Source: an uncultured Dehalococcoidia bacterium
GTDB lineage: Bacteria > Chloroflexota > Dehalococcoidia > Lucifugimonadales > UBA3495
Length of the DNA: 64,000 bases
NCBI GenBank assembly: GCA_958296385.1
Contig: OY282494.1
Coordinates: 1,773,537 to 1,837,536 of the forward strand
Direction: 5' to 3'
The position numbers and the translations under genes were made by a program. Shown piece by piece: positions 15,645 to 24,038 of the stretch; positions within the stretch are counted from its first letter, which is position 1, and every line of letters begins with the position of its first letter. The notes under the pieces were generated by a model. The model saw only the letters and a list, made by a program, of their open reading frames with translations, was not told the origin of the DNA and made no database searches.

Positions 15645-17281
15645 CAGGCGCCGGCCAGTCCCAGCGCGGCGGCGGCCTGCTGGCGCAGCAGGTACTTTTG
15701 CACCTTGCCGCTGGACGTCATCGGGTAGTCGTCCACGATGACCAGATGACGCGGGATTTTAAAGCTGGCCATCTTACCCCGGCAGAAACCGTCCAGGTCG
15801 GCGTCGGTAATGGACTGGCCGGGCTCGACGACGATGCAGGCGCAGGCGACTTCGGTCAGGCGCGCGTCCGGCACGCCTACTACCTGCGCCTTGTTGACCG
15901 CCGGATGCGTTAAGAGGAACGCCTCCACCTCGGTGGGGTCAACGTTCTCGCCGCCCACTTTCAGCAGGTCTTTGTAGCGGCCCAGGAACCGCACGCTGCC
16001 GTCGTCGCGGAGGGTGGCCACGTCGCCGGTGTGAAACCAGCCGGCGCCGTCAATGGCCTCGGCGGTAGCCTCCGGCCGCTTGTAGTAGCCCTGCATGATG
16101 GCGTAGCCGCGCACGCACAGCTCGCCCATGGTGGACGGCGGCAGCGTGGCGCCGGTGTCGGGGTCGATGACCTTGAACTCGTAGCCGGGCAGGGGATGCC
16201 CGCTTTCGATGCAGCGGTCGTCGGTGGGGGCGTCAAGGAAGGTGCGGGTTGCGCCGACGCCGACTTCGGTCATGCCCCAGGCGGACAGGCTGGGACAGAG
16301 CTTGCGCTGGGTGGCGCGGGCCACCGGCTCGCTGCTGGCCATGCCCACCGCCAGCAGGACGGTGCGCAGGCTGCTCCGGTCAATCCGGTCAATGTCGGGA
16401 TGGTTGGTCAGGTCGAAAAAGTGGGAGTCAAAGCCGTTCAGCACCGTAGCCCGCTCCGATTCCAGCAGGGCCAGCGTTTCGCCGGCGTCAAACAGCGTGG
16501 TCAGAACCATCCGGGCGCCGGTTACCCAGGACATTAGCGGCCCCTCGTACAGGCCGAAGCAGTGAAACAGGGGGAGGTACATCAGGATGACGTCGCGGGA
16601 CGACATGGCCATGCGGTTGGCGGCGTCGGTGATGGTGCGGATGGGGTTGTGGCCGTGCATTACGCCTTTGGGAAAGCCGGTGGTGCCGGACGTGTACATT
16701 AAAAGGAAAGTGTCGTCCGGGCTGACGGCGGCCTCCCGACGGGACAGCTCGGCGGGGGAGGTTTCGCCGGCGCCGGCCAGCAGCGCGTCCCAGCCGATGA
16801 CGCCCGGCGGCAGGTCAGCGCCGAACATAACGATGTTGCGCAGGGCGGGGAAAGCGGCCGGGCGCAGGTCGGCGGGGTTGCCATCGTCAACCTCCGGCGC
16901 AACCTCCCGCAGCATCGCCAGATAGTCAATGGGGCCGGAGCGGGACATCAGCACCAGCACGGCGGAATCGGAGTGGTTGACCAGGTACTCCATATCGGCG
17001 GTGCGAAAGCGGGTGTTGACGGGAACCAGCACGGCGCCGATTTTGGCCACCGCGCCCAGCAAAAACAGCCACTCCGCCCGATTGGGCATCCAGATGGACA
17101 CCTTGTCCCCCGGCTGCACGCCCAGGTTAATCAGCGCCCGGGCCACCCGGTCAATCTCAGCGCGATACTCGTCAAAGGACCAGCGGCGCCCCTCATAAAC
17201 CAGCGCCTCCCGCGCCCCAAAACGGCGGGCCGCCTGATTAATAAGGTCGCCAACAGTCTGCTTCTCAAACCAGTCGGGCAT
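15644..17281 (-). CDS. Acyl-CoA synthetase / AMP-dependent ligase
   Basis: A 545-residue class I adenylate-forming enzyme that activates a carboxylic acid as acyl-AMP and then acyl-CoA. It has the phosphate loop LLMYTSGTTGFPKGVMHGH, the A5-like AWGMTEVGVG, the hinge GWFHTGDVATLRDDG...FLGRYKDLLKVGGENV, and the C-terminal catalytic lysine region MTSSGKVQKYLLR. It resembles FadD-type and cyclohexanecarboxylate-CoA ligases; substrate unknown. I chose the ATG at 17281 because GGAGG precedes it, although the frame is open further upstream. It is coupled to the TrpF-like gene. Confidence 0.9.
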   Translation of the reverse strand: MPDWFEKQTVGDLINQAARRFGAREALVYEGRRWSFDEYRAEIDRVARALINLGVQPGDKVSIWMPNRAEWLFLLGAVAKIGAVLVPVNTRFRTADMEYLVNHSDSAVLVLMSRSGPIDYLAMLREVAPEVDDGNPADLRPAAFPALRNIVMFGADLPPGVIGWDALLAGAGETSPAELSRREAAVSPDDTFLLMYTSGTTGFPKGVMHGHNPIRTITDAANRMAMSSRDVILMYLPLFHCFGLYEGPLMSWVTGARMVLTTLFDAGETLALLESERATVLNGFDSHFFDLTNHPDIDRIDRSSLRTVLLAVGMASSEPVARATQRKLCPSLSAWGMTEVGVGATRTFLDAPTDDRCIESGHPLPGYEFKVIDPDTGATLPPSTMGELCVRGYAIMQGYYKRPEATAEAIDGAGWFHTGDVATLRDDGSVRFLGRYKDLLKVGGENVDPTEVEAFLLTHPAVNKAQVVGVPDARLTEVACACIVVEPGQSITDADLDGFCRGKMASFKIPRHLVIVDDYPMTSSGKVQKYLLRQQAAAALGLAGA

Positions 17282-17331
17282 AGCCAGAGCCTCCGGTATT
17301 GGCGCGGATGAACGGGATAGATTGGGTTTGG

Positions 17332-18060
17332 CTAGACTGTACCGGGCGGTTGCGATTCTTGCAATTGGCGCAGTTGTTCCCGGAGCATCTGGACTTCGGC
17401 TTCGGCGGCTTCCCGCGCTGCTATTTCGTCGTCGTAGCTTCGCAGCCATTCCCCGGTGGACGGGTTGTAAAAGCGGAGGCGGCCGTTGTCCCAGACGAAA
17501 TCGAGGCCCAAGGTGGGGCTGTGGGCGCGGGGGCGGCCGGCGGCGTCGGGGGCGATGGGCAGGCGTTGGTACTCGCCGTTGACCAGATGCTCGCCGACCA
17601 GCGGCTCGCCGTAGTGTTCGCTGTTGTCGGTGGGGTCGTAGCGCCAGTATTCGCCGACGCCGATTTGGGCGTAGAGGGTACGCTTGGCGTTGCGGTCGCG
17701 GGCGGCGGTGCTTTTGGAACCGATTTCCAGCACGAAGTCGGGCGGCTTGCCGACGGCCCAGATGCGATAGGTGTTGTGGTGCAAGATGATGTCAACGTCC
17801 ACGTCAAAGGCCACGTAGCAGTCCGGCGAAACGCTGCGCTGGGGGTTGCCGCGCTCGTAGTAAATGAAGGTGTTGCCGTTGACCCTGGTGCGGGGCTGGC
17901 CGGCGTGATAGGCGCGCAGGGTAGGCACCAGCTCCTGGAACGCGGGGCCCTGGGTTTCTCCATCGGGCAAGGGAACACCATCCTCATCGGGGTAAAAAAC
18001 GCCGTCCTCGTAAAGATAGGCCAGCCCAGGGTCAATGGCCGGCGCCGGCTTGGTAGTCAT
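17332..18060 (-). CDS. Uma2-family (DUF820) putative nuclease-fold protein with C-terminal coiled coil
   Basis: About 242 residues. The central PDFVLEIGSKSTAARDRNAKRTLYAQIGVGEYWRYDP matches the Uma2/DUF820 family, a PD-(D/E)XK-like fold common in Chloroflexota and cyanobacteria. Asp, Glu and Lys of the core are present (PDFVLEI...K). The last ~45 residues (YDDEIAAREAAEAEVQMLREQLRQLQESQ) form a coiled coil, frequent in the family. Biological role is unknown. I prefer the ATG at 18060 (GAGGA upstream) to a TTG at 18066. A DUF104-like gene lies just upstream on the same strand. Confidence 0.8.
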   Translation of the reverse strand: MTTKPAPAIDPGLAYLYEDGVFYPDEDGVPLPDGETQGPAFQELVPTLRAYHAGQPRTRVNGNTFIYYERGNPQRSVSPDCYVAFDVDVDIILHHNTYRIWAVGKPPDFVLEIGSKSTAARDRNAKRTLYAQIGVGEYWRYDPTDNSEHYGEPLVGEHLVNGEYQRLPIAPDAAGRPRAHSPTLGLDFVWDNGRLRFYNPSTGEWLRSYDDEIAAREAAEAEVQMLREQLRQLQESQPPGTV

Positions 18061-18161
18061 AAGCAAGTATCCTCAAAGTTGTGCCAGGCGGTTAGCGATG
18101 ACGGTGCGATGGATTATAGTAGTTGATGACCCAATCCGTGTCGGCCAGGTACTGCATTTGG

Positions 18162-18398
18162 CTACTGTTCCGGCGGGGTGCGCGAACCGGCGCGGCGGGC
18201 TTCGTAAATCCGGTGCAGCGTTTCCTCCCAATAAGCGCCGTCCTGCCGCCACGCGCCGGCGGAGGATGGGGGCGGGTTGGCGCCGGGCGGCGGCGGCAAA
18301 TTGAGGGTTATCAGGTACTCGGCGCCCTCGTCCAGGTCAAGCGGCTCCAGCGGCGCAAGGGCGCCATTTACGCAACGGACTTTTACCGTTTTGAGCAT
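18162..18398 (-). CDS. DUF104 / AF2212-like antitoxin-type small protein
   Basis: A 78-residue protein. The N-terminal LKTVKVRCVNGALAPLEPLDLDEGAEYLITL has the short beta-rich pattern of the DUF104 (AF2212-like) family, usually the antitoxin of a VapC-type pair. No PIN-domain toxin follows; the next gene on the strand is the Uma2 protein at 17332-18060. The C-terminal ~40 residues are Pro/Ala-rich then helical (AYWEETLHRIYEARR). The assignment rests on motif pattern only. Confidence 0.6.
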   Translation of the reverse strand: MLKTVKVRCVNGALAPLEPLDLDEGAEYLITLNLPPPPGANPPPSSAGAWRQDGAYWEETLHRIYEARRAGSRTPPEQ

Positions 18399-18449
18399 TG
18401 CCGGCCTCCTTGTTGCCGATTATAGGTAAGCGTTGTGCAGTATAAGTGA

Positions 18450-18540
18450 ACTGCCCCTGCTGCGTCTGCGTAACCATAACCTGCCCTCCGGGGTAGCGGT
18501 GCCAGGGCCATTGTACCAAGCCACCAGCGCGGCGGCATCA
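18450..18540 (-). pseudogene. Remnant of a third copy of the adaptor-module gene
   Basis: The segment with CGTAACCATAACCTGCC (ATG at 18477 on the minus strand, reading MVTQTQ) and the following GCCATTGTACCAAGCCACC stretch closely repeats the junction between the two full paralogues (19440-19515). After six residues the similarity stops, so only the start region and upstream spacer of a former tandem copy remain. Confidence 0.5.
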
Positions 18541-19455
18541 GCGCAGTTGGACGTAGAACCGTGCTGGGTCAACTCCAAACTTCTCCAGCAATTCTCTGCC
18601 GAGTCTGGGCAAGTCTTTGGAGCTATACCCGGCGTCCATAAACATACCGTTTGCCAAATTACGTGAAAATCTCATTTTCCTGCCATCCGGATAATGAGGT
18701 GTAGTGTTGATGAGGCATCTTTTGGAGCGCCCCATATGTAGCGGGCAATCGTGCGGCAAAAGTCGTTTTTCCTGTATCAGCCAGTTAGCAACCGTTGTGA
18801 GAACTTCGTACCAACGACCGAGTGTCTTTACCGTGCCGTCGGGACATTGCATTGCGTTGGGCGGATACGGATTGTCGCTCATATTAGGATACAATTCTGA
18901 CAGCGACAGCCATTCGCCACTATTGTTGTCGGCCGGTGCGGGCTGGTGGTTTAACAAAGTTCGGGGCACGAAGTTGGGAGTACGGGGCCGGCGGTTCCTT
19001 TCTGCCGGCACATCGCCGGCCCGGTAATTGTCCCCCATTAGACCGGCCGATTGCGCTGAACGCCGCAACAGGTGTAACGCCTTGCTTTGTGCGCTGTTGA
19101 ATATCGCCGCATTGTCAACCGGCCTGTTTTCCAGTTCGGCCAGTTCAGCTTGCCAGCCCGCCAGTTCAGACCGCAGATTGCCTTCCCAATCTGCAATCAT
19201 ACGGCCTTCCTGAATACGGTTCTCCGGTCGTTCCGACTCCGGCAGTGCGGCGATGTGTTTGCTGAACAGCGTTTCCAACTCGCGGTCGTTGCCCAACTCT
19301 GCCTTGCGCCTTGCAACGTCTAGACGCAGTTTGTTGCGCCGCTCATCGTCGGCGCCGGCAATGCTGCGCCGTTCTGCTTCCAGCAGTTCTCTGAACAACA
19401 CCGACAGTCGGTTGGCGAGGTCGTCGTCAATCTCAAATTGCGTCTGTGTAACCAT
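18538..19455 (-). CDS. Adaptor-module protein, tandem paralogue 1 (unknown C-terminal domain)
   Basis: A 305-residue protein. Residues ~1-135 are a highly charged helical module (EIDDDLANRLSVLFRELLEAE, PESERPENRIQEGRMIADWEG, LAELENRPVD) shared at high identity with the next gene and with the helicase at 20513-22783. A variable Pro/Asn linker follows. The C-terminal ~110 residues hold QCPDGTVKTLGRWYEVLTTVANWL, a Cys/His-containing stretch, and NLANGMFMDAGYSSKDLPRLGRELLEKFGVDP, which I do not recognise by name. I chose the start MVTQTQFEIDD to match its paralogue. It probably acts with the helicase, which is inference from the shared module. Confidence 0.65.
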   Translation of the reverse strand: MVTQTQFEIDDDLANRLSVLFRELLEAERRSIAGADDERRNKLRLDVARRKAELGNDRELETLFSKHIAALPESERPENRIQEGRMIADWEGNLRSELAGWQAELAELENRPVDNAAIFNSAQSKALHLLRRSAQSAGLMGDNYRAGDVPAERNRRPRTPNFVPRTLLNHQPAPADNNSGEWLSLSELYPNMSDNPYPPNAMQCPDGTVKTLGRWYEVLTTVANWLIQEKRLLPHDCPLHMGRSKRCLINTTPHYPDGRKMRFSRNLANGMFMDAGYSSKDLPRLGRELLEKFGVDPARFYVQLR

Positions 19456-19515
19456 AACCTGCCATCCCAAGTGGTGGAGGGGCCATTGTACCAAGCCACC
19501 AGTGCGGCGGCGGCA

Positions 19516-20433
19516 TCAGCGCAGTTGGACGTTGAACCATGCCGGGTCGATTTTAAAATTCATAAGCAATGCTCTGCTGTATCTGGCCACGTTAGTGGAG
19601 CTATGGCCGGATTCCATGAACATACCATTTGCCAAATCCTGGGGTACCCTCATTCTCCTGCCGTCTTGGTAATGAGGTTCAGTATTGATGATGCAGTTTT
19701 GAGAGCGCCCCAGATGCAGCGGGCAATGCTGTGGCAAAAGTAGATTTTCCTGTATCAGCCAGTTAGCAACCGTGATGAGAACTTCGTACCAACGACCGAG
19801 GGCCTTTACCGTGCCGTCGGGACATTGCATTGCGTTGGGCGGATACGGATTGTCTCTGAAATTAGGCTGCAATTCTGACAGCGGCAACCATTCACCACTA
19901 TTGTAATCCAGCGGTGCGGATTGATAGCTTGACGGAACTGTCGATATGGCGTCGGGATTGCGAAAACGGTTGTTATTTTCGGCCGGCGATGCGCCAGCCG
20001 GGTAATTGCCCGCCACTAGACCGGCCGATTGCGCTGCGCGCTGCAACAGGTGTAACGCCTTGTTTTGTGCGCTGCTGAATATCGCCGGCTTGTCAAGCGG
20101 CCGGTTTTCCAGTTCGGCCAGTTCAGCTTGCCAGCGGGCCAGTTCCGACCGCAAAATGCCTTCCCAATCTGCAATCATACGGCCTTCCTGAATACGGTTC
20201 TCCGGTCGTTCCGACTCCGGCAGTGCGGCGATGTGTTTGCTGAACAGTGTCTCCAACTCGCGGTCATTGCCCAATTTTGCCTTGCGCCTTGCAACGTCTA
20301 GACGCAGTTTATTGCGCCGAGCATCGTCGGCGCCGGCAATGCTGCGCCGTTCTGCTTCCAGCAGTTCTCTGAACAACGTCAACAGTCGGTTGGCGAGGTC
20401 GTCGTCAATCTCAAATTGCGTCTGCGGAACCAT
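19516..20433 (-). CDS. Adaptor-module protein, tandem paralogue 2
   Basis: A 305-residue near-duplicate of 18538-19455: the same helical N-terminal module, a divergent linker (~140-190), and the same C-terminal domain (QCPDGTVKALGRWYEVLITVANWL ... NGMFMESGHSSTNVARYSRALL). The linkers differ far more than the two ends, suggesting that both terminal domains are under constraint. It lies 79 bases past the helicase stop on the same strand, so the three genes may be one transcript. Function unknown; adaptor or effector of the helicase is a hypothesis. Confidence 0.65.
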   Translation of the reverse strand: MVPQTQFEIDDDLANRLLTLFRELLEAERRSIAGADDARRNKLRLDVARRKAKLGNDRELETLFSKHIAALPESERPENRIQEGRMIADWEGILRSELARWQAELAELENRPLDKPAIFSSAQNKALHLLQRAAQSAGLVAGNYPAGASPAENNNRFRNPDAISTVPSSYQSAPLDYNSGEWLPLSELQPNFRDNPYPPNAMQCPDGTVKALGRWYEVLITVANWLIQENLLLPQHCPLHLGRSQNCIINTEPHYQDGRRMRVPQDLANGMFMESGHSSTNVARYSRALLMNFKIDPAWFNVQLR

Positions 20434-20512
20434 TGCCTGTCCTCCCGTATGATGGCGCCGGGGCGCATTGTATCAAGCACCGTTGCTGATTGTAGCGCAT
20501 ACGGCTTGCCAA

Positions 20513-22783
20513 CTAGGGGTAGTACGAGCCGAAAGGGATGCCGTTGTCGTCTTTCAGGTTGCGCCGTGCGTTGGTGGCGCTGCCCGTTATGACCATTTGG
20601 GCGGCGGTGGGGGCGGTGAACGCGTGGTCTTGTGCAAACTGGTACAGGTGACCGTTGTCAACCAGTATGCCCTCTGCGATTAGCCGCGCTTTCAATTCTA
20701 TGTAGTTTGGATACCAGTGCAGGATTTCGCGTCTGGTGGCGGTGGAGCCGGCCAGAACTACGATCCGGTTCCTGGCGTACACGTCGCACTGCGCGAATAT
20801 GCCATCGCGCCGCGACTCAATGTAAAAGCGTCTGGGTTCCGACGCGGTTGATTCAATAGCGTTCTGCGGCGTATTCCGTTCACTGGATGGCAGGCCGTAG
20901 GTTTGCGCCGGTGGGAAGCCGGGGCCGGCAGCGGGCAGTAAGTCGGCGGCTTGGGCCGTGCGTTGCAATAGGTGAAACGCCTTGTTTCGTGCGCTGTTGA
21001 ATATCGCCGGCTTGTCAACCGGCCGGTTTTCCAGTTCGGCCAGTTCAGATTGCCAGCCGGCCAGTTCCGACCGCAAAATGCCTTCCCAATCTGCAATCAT
21101 ACGGCCTTCCTGAACCCGGTTCTCCGGGCGCTCCGTTTCCGGCAGTCCGGCGATATATTTGTCGAACAACGTACTCAACTCGTGGTCATCGCCCAATTCC
21201 GCCTGGCGCATTTCAATGTACAGACGCAGTTCGCGGCGCCGCTCATCATCGGCGCCCGCAACGCTGCGCCGTTCTGCCTCCAGCAGTTCGCTGAATAGCT
21301 CCGACAGCCGGCCCGCAAGTTCGTCGTCAATCTCAACGTCGCTGTCGCCGTCGCTGGGCGTCGTCATTTCGTCCTCCGGGTCATATTGGCCGAGCAGTTC
21401 GTCCAGCGGGGGGGCTACTGGTAGGTGGGCTTGGATGTGGGCGTCGATGTGGCAGAGGTCGCAGACTAGTTGGTGGGCGTTGTTGCAGTGGGTTTCGTGT
21501 TGCCAGCGCGGCCAGGGGCGCCATCGGCCGCAGCGGGCGCAGGGTTTGCCGAACTCGTGGCCGCAGGCCGGGCAGCGGTGGCTGGACGCCGCCGCCGCCG
21601 TGCCGCACCCTGCGGTGGGACACCAGACTACCGGGGCATCGCCCTCGCTGCGCTTGCCGCGGGGTTGCAGCGACCATTCCCGGTACTCCTCCGGCAGGCC
21701 GTGGGTTACCGAGTTGGCGGCCAGGTCCAGAATCAGGCAGTTGCCGCCGTCGTCTTTGGGGCGCAGGCCCCGGCCGGCCATCTGCAAGTACAGGGCCAGG
21801 CTCATGGTGGGGCGGGCGATGATGATGCAGGAGGCGTCGGGCAGGTCAAACCCCTCGGTGGCGACGGCTACGTTGACCAGCGTTTTGATGCTGCCGTCCC
21901 GGAAACCGGCGATGGCCGCATCCCGCTCCTCCCGGCCGGTGTCGCCGAGGATGACCGCCGACGGGATGCCGGCCTCGTTGAACACGGACGCCAGGTTGTG
22001 GGCGTGGCTGACCGACACGGCGTAGGCGATAGTGGGCCGGCCGTTGGCGCGCTTTTGCCAGAACTCCAAAGCGCCGGCGGTCATAATGCCGGCGCGGTCG
22101 CGGTTGGCCTGCTCAATGCCGGCCTCGGTAAAGTCGCCGGTGCGGTCAACGGCGCCGCCGCTGATGCGCTGTTCCGGGGGCGGCATCAGCACCTGCGCAT
22201 CGCACAGCGAACCGAGGGCCTGCAAGTCGGCAACCTGCGGGCCGCAGCACAGTTCGTCAAAGAGATGGCTGAACCCCTCGACTTCGGACAGGCGCCAGGG
22301 GGTAGCGGTCATGCCGACGATGGGGCCGGGCCACTGGCGGATGGCCCGGGTCCAGCCGTCGGCGGCGGCGTGGTGGGCTTCGTCAATTACCAGCAGGTCG
22401 CTGGAGTTGTAGCGGTTCCAGATTTCCCGGCGGGCGGTGCGGCGGCTGACGGTTTGCGCCATCAGGATGACGGCGCCGCCGCTCATGGCCGGGGCGTCGG
22501 CGCCGGGTATCCAGTTCACGTCGGTTATCGCCGAGACGTTGGCCTCGTTGAGCATCGCCCGCGTCTGCTCGGCCAGCTCTTTGCGGTGGGTGAGCCAGAC
22601 GGCTTTGCGGTCGGCGGTGAGCCATTCGGACAGCAACGCGCCGGCGATGACGGTTTTGCCGCCGCCGGTGGGCAGTTGCAGCAGCACCGGGGCTTTGGGG
22701 GCGCCGGCCAGCGCCGCCTGCACCTGCCGGAGCAAATCCTGCTGGTAGGGGCGGAGTTCAATCAAGGGGCGGAGTTCAATCAT
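20513..22783 (-). CDS. DEAH-box superfamily 2 helicase with adaptor module and C-terminal DUF4357
   Basis: A 756-residue multidomain protein. Residues 1-~400 are an SF2 helicase: PYQQDLLRQV (Q-like motif), LPTGGGKT (Walker A ~38-44), DEAH at 134-137, MTATPWR, and a C-terminal helicase half with NVAVATEGFDLPDASCII and QMAGRGLRPK. A Cys-rich zinc-binding stretch follows (CPTAGCG...CPACGHEF...CARCGRW...CDLCH, ~410-465). Residues ~481-615 are the helical module shared with the two downstream paralogues. Residues ~651-756 match DUF4357 (PTAAQMVITGSATNARRNLKDDNG), often found in restriction-linked proteins. It overlaps the oxidoreductase gene upstream by ATGA. A defence or DNA-processing role is inference. 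Confidence 0.85.
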   Translation of the reverse strand: MIELRPLIELRPYQQDLLRQVQAALAGAPKAPVLLQLPTGGGKTVIAGALLSEWLTADRKAVWLTHRKELAEQTRAMLNEANVSAITDVNWIPGADAPAMSGGAVILMAQTVSRRTARREIWNRYNSSDLLVIDEAHHAAADGWTRAIRQWPGPIVGMTATPWRLSEVEGFSHLFDELCCGPQVADLQALGSLCDAQVLMPPPEQRISGGAVDRTGDFTEAGIEQANRDRAGIMTAGALEFWQKRANGRPTIAYAVSVSHAHNLASVFNEAGIPSAVILGDTGREERDAAIAGFRDGSIKTLVNVAVATEGFDLPDASCIIIARPTMSLALYLQMAGRGLRPKDDGGNCLILDLAANSVTHGLPEEYREWSLQPRGKRSEGDAPVVWCPTAGCGTAAAASSHRCPACGHEFGKPCARCGRWRPWPRWQHETHCNNAHQLVCDLCHIDAHIQAHLPVAPPLDELLGQYDPEDEMTTPSDGDSDVEIDDELAGRLSELFSELLEAERRSVAGADDERRRELRLYIEMRQAELGDDHELSTLFDKYIAGLPETERPENRVQEGRMIADWEGILRSELAGWQSELAELENRPVDKPAIFNSARNKAFHLLQRTAQAADLLPAAGPGFPPAQTYGLPSSERNTPQNAIESTASEPRRFYIESRRDGIFAQCDVYARNRIVVLAGSTATRREILHWYPNYIELKARLIAEGILVDNGHLYQFAQDHAFTAPTAAQMVITGSATNARRNLKDDNGIPFGSYYP

Positions 22784-23868
22784 AGGGCATCCGGCATCCC
22801 GGCGGGGGCCAGGGCTTGCAGTTCGGGCATTACTGCGGCGGCGAACAGGCGCATACTGGCCTCGGCGGCGTCGTAGGGCATTGCGGCGTAGCTGAACGCG
22901 CCTACGTAGGTGTCGTGGCCGGTGCGCTCCCGGATTTGCAGTATCTTGTCGTAGCACTGCTCCGGCGTGCCCCAGACTTGCAGGTTGACGAAAAAGTCCA
23001 CTACTTCATCGTCGCCGTAGTCAAACATTTTCTCGGCAACTTTGCCGTAGTATTCGTAGCCCTTGATGTCTTTGTGATGGTCGGCTTTGAACTGGTAGTG
23101 TTCCATCACCGTCTGCCAGTAGCCGCCGATGTAGCGGCGGGCCATCTCGCGGGCGTAGTCGGCGTCGGGATGGCAGAACGTCCAGCAGGCGACGACGGGG
23201 GCCGGCGGGTTGCCGGTGTTGTGCTCCTGGTAGGCGGCGCGGTAGTTGGACAGGTCGCGCTCCACCTCGTCCCAGGGCTTTTGCGGAATGACCAGCATCC
23301 CCACGCCCAGCTGCGCCATGATGCGGCTGCTCTCCGGCGAGATGGCGGCGGCAAAGGTGCGGCCCTGGAACGAGCGGAACGGGTTGGGGCGAATCTCCCG
23401 CCGGGGCTGCTTGATGTACTCGCCGTCAAAATCGCAGTAGCCGCTCTCCAGCCCGGCCAGCAGGCACTCGGCGGACTCGATAAAGCGGGTGCGGGATTCG
23501 TTCATATCGATGCGAAAGCCGTCGTACTCCACCTTGGCCAGCCCGCGCCCCACGCCCAGAATAAACCGCCCGTCGCTGAGGTTGTCCAGCATGGCCACCT
23601 GCTCGGCAACGCGCATGGGGTCGTGCCAGGGCAGCACGCAAACCATACTGCCCAGCCGCAGGCCGGTAGTGCGCCCCGCCATGTAGGTGAGAAACTGCAA
23701 CACGTCGGGGCACATGGTGTAGTCGGTAAAGTGATGCTCCACGCCCCAGATGGACTCAAAGCCCAGCGGCTCCGCCAGGTCAGCCAGACGCAATTCGTCC
23801 CGATAAACCTGGTAGTCGCTGAGAAACTTCCCGGGGTTCTGAAAGATAGTAGCGGTTCCAACGTGCAT
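22780..23868 (-). CDS. LLM-class flavin-dependent oxidoreductase (luciferase-like)
   Basis: A 362-residue bacterial-luciferase-superfamily protein using FMN or F420. It has the ESIWGVEHHF segment after the first barrel strands, GLRLGSMVCVLPWHDPMRVAEQVAMLDNLSDGRFILGVGRGLAKVEYDGF, and the late VWGTPEQCYDKILQIRERTG, all standard. Typical reactions are oxygenation or F420-dependent hydride transfer. An npdG gene at 28385 shows that F420 chemistry is likely in this organism. GGGAGG lies six bases before the ATG. It runs into the helicase gene by an ATGA overlap, an odd functional neighbour. Confidence 0.88.
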   Translation of the reverse strand: MHVGTATIFQNPGKFLSDYQVYRDELRLADLAEPLGFESIWGVEHHFTDYTMCPDVLQFLTYMAGRTTGLRLGSMVCVLPWHDPMRVAEQVAMLDNLSDGRFILGVGRGLAKVEYDGFRIDMNESRTRFIESAECLLAGLESGYCDFDGEYIKQPRREIRPNPFRSFQGRTFAAAISPESSRIMAQLGVGMLVIPQKPWDEVERDLSNYRAAYQEHNTGNPPAPVVACWTFCHPDADYAREMARRYIGGYWQTVMEHYQFKADHHKDIKGYEYYGKVAEKMFDYGDDEVVDFFVNLQVWGTPEQCYDKILQIRERTGHDTYVGAFSYAAMPYDAAEASMRLFAAAVMPELQALAPAGMPDAL

Positions 23869-24038
23869 TTTGGACCTCCCGGTCGGGGTGATGCGGATGC
23901 CCCTATTTTAGAACACTTTGCGCTGCGGCGGGCCGTTCCGGCGGGCCGTTTAGACTGAAAGGCACTGTTGGCGGGTTGGCAAATCGGGTAGAATGGCGCA
24001 AAGTATGACGGCTGTACAGCCTGGAGGAGCCTAACTTA

